64,000 nt of DNA from Clostridium algidicarnis DSM 15099 (GCF_002934235.1 NZ_PTIS01000006.1:1-64000), one strand, 5' to 3'. Shown: positions 7,917 through 18,068, counted from the stretch's first letter. Numbers and translations: made by a program. The notes: generated by a model from the sequence alone, not told the origin.

Positions 7917-8564
7917 TTATTTCAATGGTTTTATAAGCATAACCTGATTTTTAAAACTTAAAATATCTTGATCCAATAAAACACTTATGTGATTTATATT
8001 GCTTACATTTTTCATGTTTATTATGAATCTAGATGCATCCTCACTTAAATACAAACATTTTGAAGATTTATAACACATAGGTATAACAATGTTGCTTTGA
8101 AGGCTTAAAGCAACAGTACAAGCACTATTACCATTTAAAGTGATATTCCCACCAACAGGAACAAAAAGCACATTTATATTACCTATTTCTTTTATCAAAC
8201 CTTCGTTAAGAATATGTCCAAGTCCTCCTAAATGGCATAATGAAAAATCTTCAGTAGAAATTTTATAAATAATATTTTCACCGCGTTTAAACCCACAAAT
8301 GTTATCGTTGTAAGTAGGATATCCAATTATCTTAGTATCTTTAAACAGAAAAGCTTTTGTGTTATCAATTATTATTGATTTTTCTTTAAATGGATCTAGG
8401 TAAGAATAGTCAAAAACTTTGTGGCTTATAGTTACTATATCTATATTAGGACAAATATCATAAAGTAAGTTTAAATCTAAACCTTCAAAGGGACTCATTA
8501 ATATATTTGTGCCTTTAGAAGTTTGCACTAAGAAACAAGAATTACCAATCCAATATATTAACAT
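7917..8564 (-). CDS. Metallo-beta-lactamase-fold protein with degraded metal motif
   Basis: 215 aa. The overall pattern fits the UlaG-like MBL family: N-terminal IYWIGNSCFLVQT, a strand ending IVTISH, a later CHLGGLGH segment and VPVGGN. The first metal motif, HxHxDH in active members, reads H48-K-V50-F-D52-Y53, so two of three histidines are replaced. Catalysis by the usual dinuclear zinc is doubtful. Start: the ATG at 8564 has GAGGTGA upstream on the - strand; an in-frame GTG is part of that site. It is convergent with the ferredoxin gene and divergent from ctsR. Confidence 0.78.
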   Translation of the reverse strand: MLIYWIGNSCFLVQTSKGTNILMSPFEGLDLNLLYDICPNIDIVTISHKVFDYSYLDPFKEKSIIIDNTKAFLFKDTKIIGYPTYNDNICGFKRGENIIYKISTEDFSLCHLGGLGHILNEGLIKEIGNINVLFVPVGGNITLNGNSACTVALSLQSNIVIPMCYKSSKCLYLSEDASRFIINMKNVSNINHISVLLDQDILSFKNQVMLIKPLK

Positions 8565-8750
8565 AAAGTTCACCTCAAGTTTATTATAACCAATAATAAA
8601 GTTGTTATAATAAAGTTATTACAATATATATCTAAATACGAACCTTAGAGGAATTAGATGTAAGTAGTAGTAAGTAAAAGAATGTGAAGTTTAACTTCTA
8701 TATTTTGCGAAATTTAATGAGATTTAATCTAAAAATATGAGATTTATCTC

Positions 8751-8779
8751 TTGAATAAAATTGAAGATAATAATATGAT
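8751..8779 (+). promoter_or_regulatory. Vegetative promoter of the ctsR operon
   Basis: TTGAAT (8751-8756), 17 nt, TATGAT (8774-8779). The predicted start near 8786 places the CtsR operator immediately downstream, as expected for repression by blocking initiation. Confidence 0.65.
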
Positions 8780-8787
8780 TGTATTAA

Positions 8788-8810
8788 GGTCAAAGAAAGG
8801 CAAAGTCAAA
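8788..8810 (+). promoter_or_regulatory. CtsR operator
   Basis: A direct repeat of heptads: GGTCAAA (8788-8794), three-base spacer GAA, AGGCAAA (8798-8804), then a third partial copy GTCAAA (8805-8810). The CtsR consensus is two GGTCAAA heptads three bases apart. The first is perfect and the second matches 5 of 7. It abuts the ctsR ribosome binding site, implying autorepression of the whole operon. Confidence 0.75.
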
Positions 8811-8821
8811 GAGGTGACGTA

Positions 8822-9280
8822 GTGGCTACATTATCAGATATAATAGAAACATTTATAAAATCATTGTTAGAAGAGAATGATGGAGAAAAATTGCAAATAC
8901 AAAGAAATGAACTAGCAAGTCAATTTAGTTGTGCTCCATCACAAATTAATTATGTGTTAACTACAAGATTTACCACAGACAAAGGTTATATAATCGAAAG
9001 TCGTAGAGGCGGCGGAGGATATATTGTAATAAGACAAACTAAGGATAGTCATGAACATGTAAAAGATATGATAAATGAAAAAATAGGAGAGAGCATAACT
9101 TGTGAGTGTGCTATATCGCTAATTGAGGTTCTAATAGATATTGAAATACTTAAAGATAGAGAAGGGCAAATAGTGAAGATGGCCATAAATGATAGGGCTT
9201 TAGCATCTATAAATATTGAAGATAGAAATAAGATAAGAGCTGAGCTTTTAAAATCTATGATAATGGTAGTTTTATCATAA
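8822..9280 (+). CDS. ctsR: Class III heat-shock repressor CtsR
   Basis: 152 aa repressor of clp genes. The N-terminal winged helix-turn-helix (about 10-70) ends in the glycine-rich wing SRRGGGGYIVI, the intrinsic heat sensor that releases DNA on warming. The C-terminal half is the dimerisation domain targeted by McsB. GTG start with GAGGTG six bases upstream. First gene of ctsR-mcsA-mcsB-clpC and presumably autoregulated through the operator at 8788-8810. Confidence 0.95.
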   Translation: MATLSDIIETFIKSLLEENDGEKLQIQRNELASQFSCAPSQINYVLTTRFTTDKGYIIESRRGGGGYIVIRQTKDSHEHVKDMINEKIGESITCECAISLIEVLIDIEILKDREGQIVKMAINDRALASINIEDRNKIRAELLKSMIMVVLS

Positions 9281-9334
9281 TATATTTATAAAAAAATAAT
9301 AGGTTTAATATTAAAAGAATTGGAGTGATGATGT

Positions 9335-9850
9335 ATGTTGTGTGAGAAATGTAATGTAAATCCAGCGAATGTCCATATAGTAAAAATAGTAAATGGTGTT
9401 AAGCAAGAAACTAGCATATGTGAGCAATGCGCAAAGGAACAAGAGGGATTAGGTGTAGGATCAGATTTCAATATGGATTCACCTTTTTCTTTTCAAAGCT
9501 TACTTAGTGGGCTTGTAGATTATATAAATCAGTCATCAAAAAATGCTCCTCTTCAAGAGGATACATGTGAAAATTGTGGTATGACCTACAGCGAATTCAA
9601 AAGAAAAGGACTTTTGGGATGTAGCAAGTGTTATGAAAACTTTAATGAGACACTTCTACCTATTGTAAAAAGAGTCCAAGGGGATACAGAGCATGTAGGT
9701 AAATTTCCACTAAAGTCTGGAAAGGCACTTATGGAAAGAAAAAAGATGTTATCATTAAAAGAAGACCTCCAAAAGTCTATACTAGCTGAGGAATATGAAA
9801 AAGCAGCAATGTTAAGGGATGAAATAAAGGCCCTTAAAAAATTAGAATAG
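9335..9850 (+). CDS. mcsA: McsA, zinc-binding activator of McsB
   Basis: 171 aa. The N-terminal zinc finger is formed by Cys3, Cys6, Cys29 and Cys32; a second four-cysteine finger (CENC ... CSKC) follows near residues 84-108. The C-terminal UVR motif (LRDEIKALKK at the end) matches the ClpC linker region. McsA stimulates the arginine kinase McsB and links it to ClpC and to redox or metal stress. TGGAG lies upstream of the ATG, and mcsB follows after 10 nt. Confidence 0.94.
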   Translation: MLCEKCNVNPANVHIVKIVNGVKQETSICEQCAKEQEGLGVGSDFNMDSPFSFQSLLSGLVDYINQSSKNAPLQEDTCENCGMTYSEFKRKGLLGCSKCYENFNETLLPIVKRVQGDTEHVGKFPLKSGKALMERKKMLSLKEDLQKSILAEEYEKAAMLRDEIKALKKLE

Positions 9851-9860
9851 GGGTGATACT

Positions 9861-10889
9861 ATGAAAAATTGGATAGATAACATTACAAGTAATGACGATA
9901 TGGTATTAAGTAGCAGAGTAAGGCTTGCAAGAAATATAACAGGAGTTGCGTTTCCACATAAATTAGAATTAGAGGAAGCAAAGGCTTTAGCTAAAAATAT
10001 TGAGGATACATTTTATGAAGTAGAAAAAGACAAGGGAAACTTTAAAGAAATAGATCTTTGGAATGTGGATTTAAATCAAGGAAGAAACTATATAGAAAAG
10101 CATCTTATTAGTCCTAATTTATTAGCTTCAAAGGATAAATCGGCATTTTTATTAAGTGAAGATGAGACAATAAGCCTTATGATAAATGAAGAAGATCATT
10201 TAAGAATTCAATGTATAAGTTCTGGCTTTGATATAAGGGAAGCGTATAAGATAGCAAACAGCATAGATGACGATTTAGAAGAAAAGCTTGATTTTGCATT
10301 TGATGATAATTTAGGATATATAACTGCATGCCCTACTAATTTAGGAACAGGCATGAGGGTATCAGCTATGCTCCATCTTCCAGCATTAACAATGAAGGAT
10401 GAAATTAATGATGCTTTAAAGGCCCTTACACAGTTAGGTATGACTTTAAGAGGGCTTTATGGAGAAGGATCAAAAGCAGAAGGTAATATATATCAAGTTT
10501 CAAATCAAATAACTCTTGGTATGAAGGAAGAGGATATTTTAAGTAACTTAGAGGCTGTGGTATCTCAACTTATATCTCAAGAAAATAGAGCTAGAGAACA
10601 ATTTCTAGGAAGATATAAAAACGAACTGGAAGATAAGATATATAGGTCATTAGGAATTTTGAAAAGTTCAAGAATTTTAAGTTCAAAAGAAGCATTAGAT
10701 TTACTTTCTAATGTAAGAATGGGAATAGAGATGGAAATATTAAAGGATATAGATAAGGTTAAACTAAATAAACTTTTAGTTGAAACTCAGCCAGCTACAT
10801 TGCAATTAAGGCTTGGTAGGGATTTAAGTGTTAAAGAAAGAGATATCGAAAGAGCAAATCTTGTAAGAGAATACTTTAATAACAAATAG
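9861..10889 (+). CDS. mcsB: Protein-arginine kinase McsB
   Basis: 342 aa phosphagen-kinase-fold enzyme that phosphorylates arginines of CtsR and damaged proteins, marking them for ClpCP. The SSRVRLARN motif is at about 15-23 and the catalytic loop CPTNLGTGMR is in the middle. The C-terminal RDIERA (327-332) matches the RDxxRA phosphoarginine pocket that gives allosteric activation in Bacillus. It starts 10 nt after mcsA with GGGGTGA. Confidence 0.95.
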   Translation: MKNWIDNITSNDDMVLSSRVRLARNITGVAFPHKLELEEAKALAKNIEDTFYEVEKDKGNFKEIDLWNVDLNQGRNYIEKHLISPNLLASKDKSAFLLSEDETISLMINEEDHLRIQCISSGFDIREAYKIANSIDDDLEEKLDFAFDDNLGYITACPTNLGTGMRVSAMLHLPALTMKDEINDALKALTQLGMTLRGLYGEGSKAEGNIYQVSNQITLGMKEEDILSNLEAVVSQLISQENRAREQFLGRYKNELEDKIYRSLGILKSSRILSSKEALDLLSNVRMGIEMEILKDIDKVKLNKLLVETQPATLQLRLGRDLSVKERDIERANLVREYFNNK

Positions 10890-10930
10890 TTAATAATAAA
10901 TAATGGATAATAGAAGGGGTGAAGAAAGCT

Positions 10931-13366
10931 ATGATGTTTGAAAAATTTACCGAAAGAGCACAAAATGTTATTTTATATGCAAAAGACGAATCAATAGAGC
11001 TTCAACATGGATTTATAGGTACGGAGCATATTTTACTTGGAATATTAAAAGAAGAAGGAATGAGTAAAAACATACTAAATAGTATGGGCGTTTCCTTAGA
11101 AAATATAAAAGATCTAATAGAAAAAATGGAAGGTAAGGGAGATTTAAGTATAGCTCAAAATGAGGTGCCACTTACACCTAGAACTAAAAGACTTTTAGAC
11201 CTTAGCCTACTGGAAGCTAGAAATTTAAATCATAATTATGTAACACCAGAACATATACTGTTAGCGCTTATAAGTGAGTCAGAAGGAGTGGCTTTTAATA
11301 TATTAAAAAGTGTTCAGGTGAACTTTGATATGTTGAGAAGTGAACTTATAAATAGTTTATCTGGTGAAGGAGAAGTAAATAATAGTAGTAAAGGGAAGGT
11401 TAAAGGTAGCGATACACCAACATTAAATCAGTATGGACGAGATTTAACTAAAATGGCTGAGGAAGGGAAGCTTGATCCTGTTGTAGGGAGAAAAGAAGAA
11501 ACTCAAAGAGTGCTTGAAATCTTATCAAGAAGGACAAAAAATAACCCTTGCTTTATAGGCGATCCTGGAGTAGGTAAGACGGCTGTAGTAGAAGGACTTG
11601 CACAAAAAATTGTTCAAGGAAATATTCCAGAGCTTTTAAAAGATAAAAGGGTCGTTACATTAGATTTATCCTCAATGATTGCAGGAGCAAAATATAGAGG
11701 TGAATTCGAAGAAAGACTTAAAAACGTCATGGAAGAAATAAGAAAAGCTGGAGATGTAATATTATTTATAGATGAGATTCATACTATAATAGGTGCCGGC
11801 GGAGCAGAAGGAGCTATAGATGCATCTAATATATTAAAACCAGCTTTAGCTAGAGGCGAAATACAATGTATAGGGGCTACAACTATAGAAGAATATAGAA
11901 AACATATAGAAAAAGATGCAGCACTAGAAAGAAGATTTCAGCCAATAGTGGTTGGAGAACCTACAACTGAAGAGGCATTACAAATACTTAAGGGATTAAG
12001 AGATAAATATGAAGCACATCATAGAGTTAAGATAACTGATGGAGCATTAGAAGCAGCTGTTAGGCTATCTGACAGATATATAACTGATAGATATCTTCCA
12101 GATAAGGCTATTGATTTAATTGATGAAGCAGGTGCTAAAGTTAGAATAAGCAATCTTACTGCTCCACCAAGTTTAAAGAAGATAGAAGAAGATATAGAAA
12201 AGATTGGAAAAGAGAAAGAAGATGCTATAAGACTTCAAGATTTTGAGAAGGCAGCAGCATTAAGAGATAAGGAAAAGAAATATAAGGAAAATTTAGAAAC
12301 TGTAAAACATCAATGGCATACAGAAAACAATTCAGAAACACAAAAGGTGGATGAAGAAGATATCGCAATAATAGTTTCAAGATGGACAAATGTGCCTGTA
12401 GAAAAACTCACAGAAAAAGAGTCTAAGAAACTACTTAATCTAGAACAAATACTTCATAATAGGGTTATTGGACAAGAAGAGGCAGTAAAGTCTGTATCTA
12501 GAGCAGTGAGACGTGCAAGAGTAGGACTTAAAGATCCAAATAGACCTATAGGGTCATTTATATTTCTAGGACCTACTGGAGTTGGAAAGACAGAACTTTC
12601 AAAAGCATTGGCGGAAGCTATGTTTGGAGATCAGGACAACATGATAAGAATTGATATGTCTGAGTATATGGAAAAGCACACCACATCAAAACTTATAGGA
12701 TCTCCTCCAGGATACGTAGGATATGATGAAGGTGGACAATTAACAGAAAAGGTTAGAAGACATCCTTATTCCGTAATTTTATTTGATGAAATTGAAAAAG
12801 CACATCCAGATGTTTTTAATATATTGCTTCAAATATTAGAAGATGGAAGATTAACTGATGGAAAAGGTAAAACTGTAAGCTTTAAAAACACTATAATTAT
12901 AATGACATCAAATGCAGGAGCCTCTACTATAAAGAAACAAAAGACTGTGGGTTTCAATATATCAGAAGATACAATGGATAGTGATTATGAAAAGATGAAA
13001 GAAAATGTATTAGAAGAGCTTAAAAGAGAATTTAGACCAGAATTTTTAAATAGAATTGATGATATAATAGTGTTTGAAACTTTAAAAGAAGAGGATCTAG
13101 TAAAAATAGTAGATCTTATGTTGCACTTAGTAACAGATAGATTAAAACAAATAGAAATAAACGTGGAATTTGATGAAGAAAGTAAAAGATTCTTAGCTAA
13201 AAAAGGGTTTGATAAAGTTTATGGCGCAAGGCCACTTAGAAGAGCAATAACTAAAATTGTTGAAGATAAGTTAAGCGAAGAAATATTAAAAGGAAATATA
13301 TCTAAAGGTAATACTGTTTATGGCTATATGGAAGATGGGAATTTAGTATTTAAAAATGAAAATTAG
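10931..13366 (+). CDS. clpC: AAA+ unfoldase ClpC
   Basis: 811 aa. In order: Clp-N repeats (about 1-145) that bind adaptors and phosphoarginine substrates; AAA domain 1 with Walker A GDPGVGKT (about 210-217); a UVR-containing middle domain ([15 protein letters not shown]); AAA domain 2 with Walker A GPTGVGKT (about 547-554); and the ClpP-docking tripeptide Val-Gly-Phe near 673-675. It feeds substrates to ClpP, encoded elsewhere. The ATG at 10931 is preferred; an in-frame GTG 12 nt earlier lies within the AAGGGGTG binding site. Last gene of the CtsR operon. Confidence 0.95.
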   Translation: MMFEKFTERAQNVILYAKDESIELQHGFIGTEHILLGILKEEGMSKNILNSMGVSLENIKDLIEKMEGKGDLSIAQNEVPLTPRTKRLLDLSLLEARNLNHNYVTPEHILLALISESEGVAFNILKSVQVNFDMLRSELINSLSGEGEVNNSSKGKVKGSDTPTLNQYGRDLTKMAEEGKLDPVVGRKEETQRVLEILSRRTKNNPCFIGDPGVGKTAVVEGLAQKIVQGNIPELLKDKRVVTLDLSSMIAGAKYRGEFEERLKNVMEEIRKAGDVILFIDEIHTIIGAGGAEGAIDASNILKPALARGEIQCIGATTIEEYRKHIEKDAALERRFQPIVVGEPTTEEALQILKGLRDKYEAHHRVKITDGALEAAVRLSDRYITDRYLPDKAIDLIDEAGAKVRISNLTAPPSLKKIEEDIEKIGKEKEDAIRLQDFEKAAALRDKEKKYKENLETVKHQWHTENNSETQKVDEEDIAIIVSRWTNVPVEKLTEKESKKLLNLEQILHNRVIGQEEAVKSVSRAVRRARVGLKDPNRPIGSFIFLGPTGVGKTELSKALAEAMFGDQDNMIRIDMSEYMEKHTTSKLIGSPPGYVGYDEGGQLTEKVRRHPYSVILFDEIEKAHPDVFNILLQILEDGRLTDGKGKTVSFKNTIIIMTSNAGASTIKKQKTVGFNISEDTMDSDYEKMKENVLEELKREFRPEFLNRIDDIIVFETLKEEDLVKIVDLMLHLVTDRLKQIEINVEFDEESKRFLAKKGFDKVYGARPLRRAITKIVEDKLSEEILKGNISKGNTVYGYMEDGNLVFKNEN

Positions 13367-13379
13367 AATGTTATAAAAA

Positions 13380-13415
13380 TAGGGAAGCTTTAATCATAGT
13401 TGATAAGCTTCCCTA
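13380..13415 (+). terminator. Hairpin after clpC, no T tract
   Basis: TAGGGAAGCTT and AAGCTTCCCTA form an 11-bp stem, with an inner ATCA/TGAT extension. The following bases are AAACG rather than a T run. It may be a weak or factor-assisted terminator, or a 3' stabilising stem. Confidence 0.6.
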
Positions 13416-13442
13416 AACGTTACAATCAGTATAATTTATTTC

Positions 13443-13470
13443 TTGATTATCTTAATTAATAGGTTATAGT
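13443..13470 (+). promoter_or_regulatory. Candidate promoter of the M16C protease gene
   Basis: TTGATT (13443-13448), 16 nt, TATAGT (13465-13470). It lies about 80 nt before the start codon, downstream of the clpC hairpin. The match is reasonable but not strong in such AT-rich DNA. Confidence 0.4.
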
Positions 13471-13549
13471 ATAAAATAGAGTATTAAAGTAATAAGAAAA
13501 AAACTAGTAGATTCTAAGGACATACTTAAAACAGAAAGGAGAGATTTGA

Positions 13550-16474
13550 TTGCCGTTTAAGATTAACGATATATACCATGGATTTAAACTTATAGAGGAA
13601 AGAAAGTTAGAAGAATTAAATTCTATAGGGAGGATATTTAATCACGAAAAAACAGGGGCTAAACTAATAAACATCTCAAATGATGACGATAACAAGGTTT
13701 TTACAATAGGTTTTAAAACTCCTCCAGAGAACAGTACTGGTGTGCCACATATAATAGAACACTCAGTTTTAGCAGGTTCAAGGAAATTCAAGACAAAAGA
13801 ACCTTTTGTAGATTTATTAAAAAGTTCACTTAACACATTTTTAAATGCTATGACGTTTCCAGATAGGACTGTATATCCTCTAGCAAGTAAAAATGAAAAA
13901 GATTTTATTAATCTATTAGATGTGTATATGGATGGAGTATTTTATCCATCTATATATGAAAATGAATATACTTTTATGCAAGAAGGCTGGCATTATATAT
14001 TAGATGAAAATAAGGATGAATTACGATATAATGGGGTAGTTTATAATGAAATGAAAGGTGCCTACTCTTCACCGGATTCTTTAGCTTTTGACGGAGTCAT
14101 TAGAAATCTTTACAAAGATACTCCTTATGGACACGATTCAGGAGGAGATCCAGATAATATAACAGAATTAACCTACGAAGACTTTTTAAATTTCCATAAG
14201 AAATATTATCATCCATCTAATAGTCATATGTTTTTATATGGTGATGTAGATGTTATTAAGATATTACAATTTATAAATGATAACTATCTTAACAACTTTG
14301 ATAAATTAGATATAGATGTTCAAATACCTATACAAGAAAAGTTTGAACAGTTGGTAGAAAAAGAAGGGGTATACGGAATATCTAAAGATGAAGATGAAAA
14401 GGATAAGACTTACCTTGCTCTTGGCTACAGTGCTGGAGACTTTAGTAATCCAGAAGAAATTTTAGCATTGGACATTTTATATGATATGATTTTAAATAAT
14501 TCAGCAGCGCCAGTTAAAAAAGCTTTAATGGATGCTGGAATAGGAAAATCTGTAGATGGAGGATTCGAAAATAGCATAAAGCAACCTTTATTTTTGATAT
14601 TAATTAAAGGCGCTAATGAAGATAAAAAAGATAAGTTTAAAAAGGTCTTAAGAGAAAGCCTTCAAGAAATAGTAGATAAAGGCATAGATAAAGATTTAGC
14701 ACTAGCTTCAATAAACAAAAGAGAATTTGCATTAAGGGAAGCTGATTTTGGAGGATACCCTAAAGGACTTGTATATTACTATCAGGTTGTTGAAAGTTAT
14801 ATGTATAATAGCGACCCATTTTCACAGCTTCAATATAATAACCTTCTAGAAAATATAAAAAATGGAGTAGATAAAAGATATTTTGAGAATTTAATTGAAA
14901 AATATCTTCTTAATAACAACCACTGTTTACTTTATACATTAAAACCTGAAAAGGGCTATATTGAAAAGAAAGAGAAACATATTGAAGAAAAATTAAACAT
15001 TGTAAAGTCGCAGCTAACAGATAATGATAGAGAAAATATAATTTCAAAAGTTCGTAATTTACGAGCTATACAGGAAAAAGATGATACTGAAGAACAATTA
15101 AATACAATACCTAATTTATCTATAAGTGATGTAAATCAGGATATAGAAATTATTCCCTTCGAAGAAAGAGATGAAGATGGAATAAAGGTATTATATAGCG
15201 ATTTGAATACAAATAAGATTGCTTATCTTAAGCTTATATTTGATGCTAAGGTTATTCCACAGGAACTTATACAATATGGAAAGCTTTTATCAGAAGTTCT
15301 TGGTAAGATAAGCACTAATAAATACAATTATGATACACTTATAAATGAAATATCTATACACACTGGTGGAATTAGATTTAATTTAAATAATTATATGGAT
15401 AGCTTAGATAAGGATCAGTATTATCCAAAGTTTATGGTTAGATCTAAAGCTTTAAATACTGATATTGATAAAGCTATGAACCTTATGTTAGAGATATTAA
15501 CTAGTACTAAATTTGAAGAAAAAGATTTAATACTTCAAATTATTAGAGAAAACAAATCAAACCACGAGGCTATGATACAAAGTGCTGGAAATGCTGTAGC
15601 AGCTAGAAGGCTTTTATCATCTATATCTCAAAAGGCAGCTTATGATGAAAAGGTATCTGGGCTTGAATATTACAGGTTCTTATGTGACTTAGAAAGCAAT
15701 TTCGAAAATAAATGGAATGAATTATCTTTAAACCTAAGCAAGGTATCAAAATTATTATTTAATAAGTCTAATCTAATAGTAAGTTTTGCAGGAGAAGAAG
15801 AAGATTATATTACATTTAAAAACAGTATGCCGATTATAGGTAGAAGTCTAAAACCTGAAAGCAATTTATATAAAGATTATGTATTTTTAAATAACAAAAT
15901 AAACGAAGGATTAACTACTCAAGCTAATATCCAATACGTAGCTAAAGGCGGAAACTTTAAAAATGATGGCTTTTCTTATAGTGGATCTCTTTTAGTACTT
16001 CAAACTATCGCAAAGTATGATTACTTATGGAATAGGGTAAGGGTAAAAGGAGGAGCTTATGGTGTGTCCTTAGACTTTGGAATAACAGGAAATCTATTTA
16101 TATCATCCTATAGAGACCCTAACCTAGTAGATACATTAAAGGCTTATGATGATATGGCAGAGTATCTAAGACAATTTAGTGCATCTAAAAGAGATATGGA
16201 TAAGTATATAATAGGTGCAGTGAGAGATTTAGATGTACCTTTGACTAGTTCTATGAGGGCAGAAAGAGCTATCGAAATGTACTTTAGCAAGGTAACATAT
16301 GATATGATAAGAAAAGAGAGGCAGGAAGTTTTATCAACTACCTTAGAAGATATTAAATCACTTTCAAATCTTATGGAATCAGTTATGAAGCAAAATTATA
16401 TAACTGTACTTGGAAATGAAGGCAATATAACTAAGAATAAAGATTTGTTTGATAGAGTTGTAAGCGCAATGTGA
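13550..16474 (+). CDS. M16C (presequence-protease-like) metallopeptidase
   Basis: 974 aa, the full length of the PreP/Cym1 class, in which four M16 domains on one chain form a closed chamber that degrades peptides. The inverted zinc motif HxxEH is His67-Ile-Ile-Glu70-His71, with the distal ligand Glu167 in YNEMKGA. The C-terminal half has the R/Y pair region (RVRVKGGAYGV) that binds substrate. No signal peptide is seen, so it is probably a cytosolic peptide scavenger. The TTG start at 13550 has AAAGGAGAG upstream and gives the family N-terminus. Single-gene unit between two hairpins. Confidence 0.92.
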   Translation: MPFKINDIYHGFKLIEERKLEELNSIGRIFNHEKTGAKLINISNDDDNKVFTIGFKTPPENSTGVPHIIEHSVLAGSRKFKTKEPFVDLLKSSLNTFLNAMTFPDRTVYPLASKNEKDFINLLDVYMDGVFYPSIYENEYTFMQEGWHYILDENKDELRYNGVVYNEMKGAYSSPDSLAFDGVIRNLYKDTPYGHDSGGDPDNITELTYEDFLNFHKKYYHPSNSHMFLYGDVDVIKILQFINDNYLNNFDKLDIDVQIPIQEKFEQLVEKEGVYGISKDEDEKDKTYLALGYSAGDFSNPEEILALDILYDMILNNSAAPVKKALMDAGIGKSVDGGFENSIKQPLFLILIKGANEDKKDKFKKVLRESLQEIVDKGIDKDLALASINKREFALREADFGGYPKGLVYYYQVVESYMYNSDPFSQLQYNNLLENIKNGVDKRYFENLIEKYLLNNNHCLLYTLKPEKGYIEKKEKHIEEKLNIVKSQLTDNDRENIISKVRNLRAIQEKDDTEEQLNTIPNLSISDVNQDIEIIPFEERDEDGIKVLYSDLNTNKIAYLKLIFDAKVIPQELIQYGKLLSEVLGKISTNKYNYDTLINEISIHTGGIRFNLNNYMDSLDKDQYYPKFMVRSKALNTDIDKAMNLMLEILTSTKFEEKDLILQIIRENKSNHEAMIQSAGNAVAARRLLSSISQKAAYDEKVSGLEYYRFLCDLESNFENKWNELSLNLSKVSKLLFNKSNLIVSFAGEEEDYITFKNSMPIIGRSLKPESNLYKDYVFLNNKINEGLTTQANIQYVAKGGNFKNDGFSYSGSLLVLQTIAKYDYLWNRVRVKGGAYGVSLDFGITGNLFISSYRDPNLVDTLKAYDDMAEYLRQFSASKRDMDKYIIGAVRDLDVPLTSSMRAERAIEMYFSKVTYDMIRKERQEVLSTTLEDIKSLSNLMESVMKQNYITVLGNEGNITKNKDLFDRVVSAM

Positions 16475-16487
16475 TAATATAAAAAAC

Positions 16488-16529
16488 AAATGCATATCAA
16501 GGAACTTTTATATCCCTTGATATGCATTT
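16488..16529 (+). terminator. Terminator after the M16C protease gene
   Basis: A perfect 15-bp stem, AAATGCATATCAAGG with CCTTGATATGCATTT, separated by a 12-nt T-rich loop, 14 nt after the stop. The tail is short (TTTAATAT), so efficiency may be moderate. Confidence 0.75.
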
Positions 16530-16561
16530 AATATAAATATTCCTATTAAATGTAGCTATAC

Positions 16562-16573
16562 TGGTATAGACAT
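16562..16573 (+). promoter_or_regulatory. Candidate NagR/DasR-type operator (dre)
   Basis: TGGTATAGACAT closely matches the dre core TGGTnTAGACCA bound by GntR/HutC regulators of N-acetylglucosamine use. It lies 42 nt before nagR, within the promoter region, fitting autoregulation of nagR-nagB. Confidence 0.5.
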
Positions 16574-16614
16574 CTATAACTATGTAGATTATAATAATTT
16601 CAGGAGGGATTCTT

Positions 16615-17340
16615 ATGATAGACAAAAGTAGTCCTATCCCTGCGTATTATCAACTAAAAGAGGACGTAAAAAAGAAAATATCTAAAGGAACTTGGTCAGT
16701 AGGCCAGTGTATAGATAGTGAAAGAGAGCTTTCCAAAAACTATTCTGTTAGCAGAATGACGGTAAGGCAAGCCCTTGGAGAATTAGTTCAAGAAGGTTTG
16801 CTCGTTAGACAAAAGGGTGTAGGAACATTTGTATCTGAGCCAAAAGTTAAGCAAAAAGATATGATGAGCTTTTCAGAAATAGTATCTAGAACTGGAATGA
16901 AATTAGAAACTAAGGTGCTTCAATTCGAAGAGATTGATGCTAGTAAAGAGTTGAAAGATATTTTTAATAAAGATAAGATATATAAGATAAACAGAATGAG
17001 AATTGTAAATGGTTGTAGCATAGCTAATGAGATAGTATATATACCCTGTGATTATTTAGATATAAAAGATAAAGGTGAGTTAAATGGATCACTCTACAAG
17101 GTGTTAGAAGAAGAAGGCTATAAGATAGTTAATTCTGAAACTTCGATACAAGCATTAGTAATGGAAGACAGATATAAGGAAATATTTAATACAGAAGAAT
17201 TAGTTCCTCTTCTTAAAACTTGTAGTAAGAATATGACAGCAGAAGATAAGGTTATTTTCATTGAAGAGGCCATTTATAGATCAGATAAATATTTATTAGA
17301 AGTTAATATATCATCAAAAAGTGAGGGGAAATTAAAATGA
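16615..17340 (+). CDS. nagR: GntR/HutC family regulator, NagR-like
   Basis: 241 aa. An N-terminal GntR winged helix-turn-helix (about 5-70; SERELSKNYSVSRMTVRQAL is the recognition region) is followed by a UTRA ligand domain (about 90-235). NagR proteins repress amino-sugar genes until glucosamine-6-P or GlcNAc-6-P binds. The gene overlaps nagB by 4 nt (ATGA), tying it to that pathway. The start has AGGAGGG nine bases upstream. A nagA deacetylase gene, often adjacent, is not here. Confidence 0.85.
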   Translation: MIDKSSPIPAYYQLKEDVKKKISKGTWSVGQCIDSERELSKNYSVSRMTVRQALGELVQEGLLVRQKGVGTFVSEPKVKQKDMMSFSEIVSRTGMKLETKVLQFEEIDASKELKDIFNKDKIYKINRMRIVNGCSIANEIVYIPCDYLDIKDKGELNGSLYKVLEEEGYKIVNSETSIQALVMEDRYKEIFNTEELVPLLKTCSKNMTAEDKVIFIEEAIYRSDKYLLEVNISSKSEGKLK

Positions 17341-18068
17341 AACTAATAATTGAAAAAGACTATGAGGGTATAAGCAAAAGAGCAGCAAAGGAAATTTCAA
17401 AGGTTATTAATAATAAAGAGCATAGTATTTTGGGGCTTGCTACAGGAAGTTCACCTATAGGACTATATGAGCAACTTATAAAGTTAAATGAAGAGAAAAA
17501 GGTTGATTTCTCTAAAGTTACAACTATTAATTTAGATGAATATATAGGAATTTCAAACAACCATCCTCAAAGCTACAGATATTTCATGAATAACACATTA
17601 TTTAACCATATAAATATAGATAAAAACAATACTTATGTACCAAATGGTAATGCTGAAGATATGAAAGCAGAATGCATAGGTTATGATAAAAACATAAGAG
17701 ATTTAGGTGGAATTGATGTTCAACTACTAGGTATAGGGGGAAATGGACATATTGCCTTTAATGAACCTGATGAAGAGCTTGTTTTAGGTACTCATGTTAC
17801 AGGACTTACAGAAAGTACAATTAAGGCCAATTCTAGATTTTTTGATAGTATTGATGAAGTGCCTAAAAAGGCTATAACTATGGGACTTGGCGAAATAATG
17901 AAGGCTAAAAGTATAATATTAATAGCTAGTGGTGAAGGGAAAGCAGAAGCTATAGCAAAGCTTTTTTCGGGAAAAATAACCACTAAGTCTCCAGCCACAC
18001 TTCTTGCAGTGCACAATGATGTTACTGTAATTATAGATGAACAAGCAGCCTCTTTGTTAAATAAGTAA
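17337..18068 (+). CDS. nagB: Glucosamine-6-phosphate deaminase
   Basis: 243 aa. NagB converts glucosamine-6-phosphate to fructose-6-phosphate and ammonia, linking amino sugars to glycolysis. The phosphate-binding GLATGSSPIGLYEQL, the NLDEYIG catalytic segment and the GGNGHIAFNEP loop holding the active-site His and Glu are all present. The length matches the short bacterial form lacking an allosteric C-terminal extension. It is translationally coupled to nagR and ends before a long hairpin. Confidence 0.95.
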   Translation: MKLIIEKDYEGISKRAAKEISKVINNKEHSILGLATGSSPIGLYEQLIKLNEEKKVDFSKVTTINLDEYIGISNNHPQSYRYFMNNTLFNHINIDKNNTYVPNGNAEDMKAECIGYDKNIRDLGGIDVQLLGIGGNGHIAFNEPDEELVLGTHVTGLTESTIKANSRFFDSIDEVPKKAITMGLGEIMKAKSIILIASGEGKAEAIAKLFSGKITTKSPATLLAVHNDVTVIIDEQAASLLNK

